From positions 372,001 to 436,000 of the forward strand of contig NZ_KB908292.1 of the NCBI RefSeq assembly GCF_000382425.1: a DNA stretch of 64,000 bases. Reading direction: 5' to 3'. The notes under the pieces are model-generated. The model was not told the DNA's origin. It searched no databases and worked only from the letters and a program-made list of their open reading frames with translations. Origin of the DNA: Empedobacter brevis NBRC 14943 = ATCC 43319. GTDB lineage: Bacteria; Bacteroidota; Bacteroidia; Flavobacteriales; Weeksellaceae. The translations under genes were made by a program, and so were the position numbers. Position 1 is the stretch's first letter; each line of letters begins with the position of its first letter. This document shows positions 62,936 through 64,000 of the stretch, piece after piece.

Positions 62936-64000
62936 TTAAGAAATAAAATAACTTTCCATCCCTTTAAAATTTTCGGCTACCTTCTCCATATCTTTTCCTA
63001 CTTTCTCGTTTAATATTTTTGCATAGATTTGTGTAGTTGCGATATTTTTATGTCCCATCATTTTGCTCAGACTTTCAAGCGGAACACCTTCACTGAGAAA
63101 TAAGGTAGCAAAAGTATGGCGTGCCAAATGGAATGTTACTTTTTTGTTTTCAAGACAGGCAATCAATTGGGATATTTTATTAAGGCTCTCATTGCAGTTA
63201 TTATTGGCAGGTACGGGGAATACGAGTCCATTTTTGGAAAAACCTTCATACTTATGGATAATCATTTTTGGAATATCTAAAAGCATCACATTGGATGAGG
63301 TCGATGTTTTTCTCCTGCGAATGATAATCCATTCCTTGCCATCAAAAAACTCTTGAATATTGCTTTTTTTCAATCCTTTTATATCAGAATAAGAAAGCCC
63401 AGTAAAACAGCTGAAAACAAAAAGGTCTTTTACCAATTCATCTTTCTTTTTAATACACTCAAAAATAACAAGTTGTTCCAATTCACTTCGTAGCAGATAT
63501 CCACGATCTCTATCTTTCTTAGTATTCTTATATTCACTGAATGGATTGCTGGAAAGATGTCTCCTGCTTAGTGCCAGTCGGCACAAAGTTGTTAGCCCAA
63601 TCATATAAACCCAGATTGTATTGTGTTCCAGACTTTGGTCATTACGAAGATAGTAATCGAATTCCTGAATAAATTCACAATTAATTGTTTTGAAAGGAAT
63701 ATCAGAAGTTTTATATTTCGAAAGAGCAAAACTTCTGAGGTGAATCAAAAGACTCTTGTATTTTCCTAGAGTACCGTATGCTCTAAGTCCACTATCTACT
63801 TTTTTCTCAAAGTCCAGTAAAAATTTATCGTAGAATTTAAAAAATGTCAGCTCTCCACTGTCCATACCAAGAAAAACATCTTTCAGCTTATTGCTGTTCA
63901 CACTTCCATCACTATCCATAATTTTTGAGTGGCACCTTTCAATACCCAAACGTATGCTGTCAAGTCTAGTGTTGAGACTCTGTGCCTCTTTGCTTTTGCC
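62936..64000 (-). CDS. Tyrosine recombinase of CTnDOT type (partial, start outside window)
   Basis: The frame is open to the right edge (codons beyond 63949 read KSKEAQSLNTRLDSIRLG, a normal integrase N-terminal helix), so the start lies beyond 64000. A SAM-like core-binding domain precedes the catalytic domain. Visible catalytic parts: CFTGLSYSDIKGL (the usual first Arg is Ser, as in IntDOT), RRRKTSTSS with the beta-hairpin Lys, HLARHTFA, MMGHKNIATTQIYAK with His and nucleophile Tyr. It is the integrase of the island; the attachment end therefore lies to the right of the window. Confidence 0.92.
   Translation of the reverse strand, partial: GKSKEAQSLNTRLDSIRLGIERCHSKIMDSDGSVNSNKLKDVFLGMDSGELTFFKFYDKFLLDFEKKVDSGLRAYGTLGKYKSLLIHLRSFALSKYKTSDIPFKTINCEFIQEFDYYLRNDQSLEHNTIWVYMIGLTTLCRLALSRRHLSSNPFSEYKNTKKDRDRGYLLRSELEQLVIFECIKKKDELVKDLFVFSCFTGLSYSDIKGLKKSNIQEFFDGKEWIIIRRRKTSTSSNVMLLDIPKMIIHKYEGFSKNGLVFPVPANNNCNESLNKISQLIACLENKKVTFHLARHTFATLFLSEGVPLESLSKMMGHKNIATTQIYAKILNEKVGKDMEKVAENFKGMESYFIS

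Noticed and set aside
1-64000. CRISPR arrays, tRNA/rRNA genes, insertion sequences with transposase
   Set aside because: Looked for regularly spaced repeats, cloverleaf patterns and DDE transposase motifs; none found that could be supported.

Overview
The window looks like part of a chromosome from a low-GC Bacteroidota, most likely Flavobacteriia (Weeksellaceae-like, for example an Empedobacter/Chryseobacterium relative; the genus is a guess). Support: the Bacteroidota -7 promoter box TAnnTTTG occurs ahead of many genes, there is a type IX secretion sorting domain, an S46 dipeptidyl-peptidase, Bacteroidota-style lipoproteins, and an RteC/MobA/MobB/DUF3408 set typical of CTnDOT-family elements.

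Region 1 (1 to about 31.67 kb) is ordinary core chromosome. It holds protein and peptide breakdown (pepD, an S46 DPP7-type peptidase), a T9SS-exported repeat protein, a metallo-beta-lactamase-fold hydrolase, a periplasmic-binding-fold protein, a DUF2310 zinc-ribbon protein, murB with an aminotransferase, a YtxH/holin-like envelope-stress cluster, an acyl-CoA synthetase, a DEAD-box helicase with an RG-rich tail, sdaA, a Lrp/NrtR-like/membrane-protein operon, tamB divergent from tsaD-rsmE, and the glyoxylate shunt (aceB, aceA) divergent from a RamB/ScfR-like regulator with a perfect 14-bp palindrome between them. Genes are tightly packed and several units end in clear Rho-independent terminators.

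Region 2 (about 31.7 to 64 kb) is a mobile island. On its left are an orphan degenerate receiver-domain protein and RteC. Then comes redox/stress cargo (33.4-42.9 kb): a secreted beta-propeller/acetolactate-decarboxylase fusion, MDR and SDR oxidoreductases, two flavodoxin-fold quinone-reductase-like proteins, a class C beta-lactamase-like hydrolase, a double SnoaL protein and TetR, HxlR (two) and AraC regulators. Conserved intergenic repeats look like the TetR and HxlR operators. Next are mobB-mobA with a hairpin that may mark oriT, then a DUF3408 gene, then about 1.3 kb of decayed sequence; no tra genes or coupling protein are present. Two excisionase-like HTH genes and an uncharacterised three- or four-gene operon follow.

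Region 3 (51.2 to 64 kb, inside the island) is a defence area. An XRE regulator precedes a Gabija-type pair (gajA OLD/TOPRIM nuclease and gajB UvrD-like helicase). Convergent to it, across a perfect 37-bp palindrome, is a three-gene operon coding for an HSDR_N-nuclease/NACHT-like STAND NTPase, a 945-residue protein of unknown family and a 340-residue protein with a possible PD-(D/E)xK-like core. I do not recognise this three-gene set as a named system; it is the best candidate here for something undescribed. A CTnDOT-type tyrosine recombinase, cut by the window edge, closes the region, so the island continues past 64 kb.
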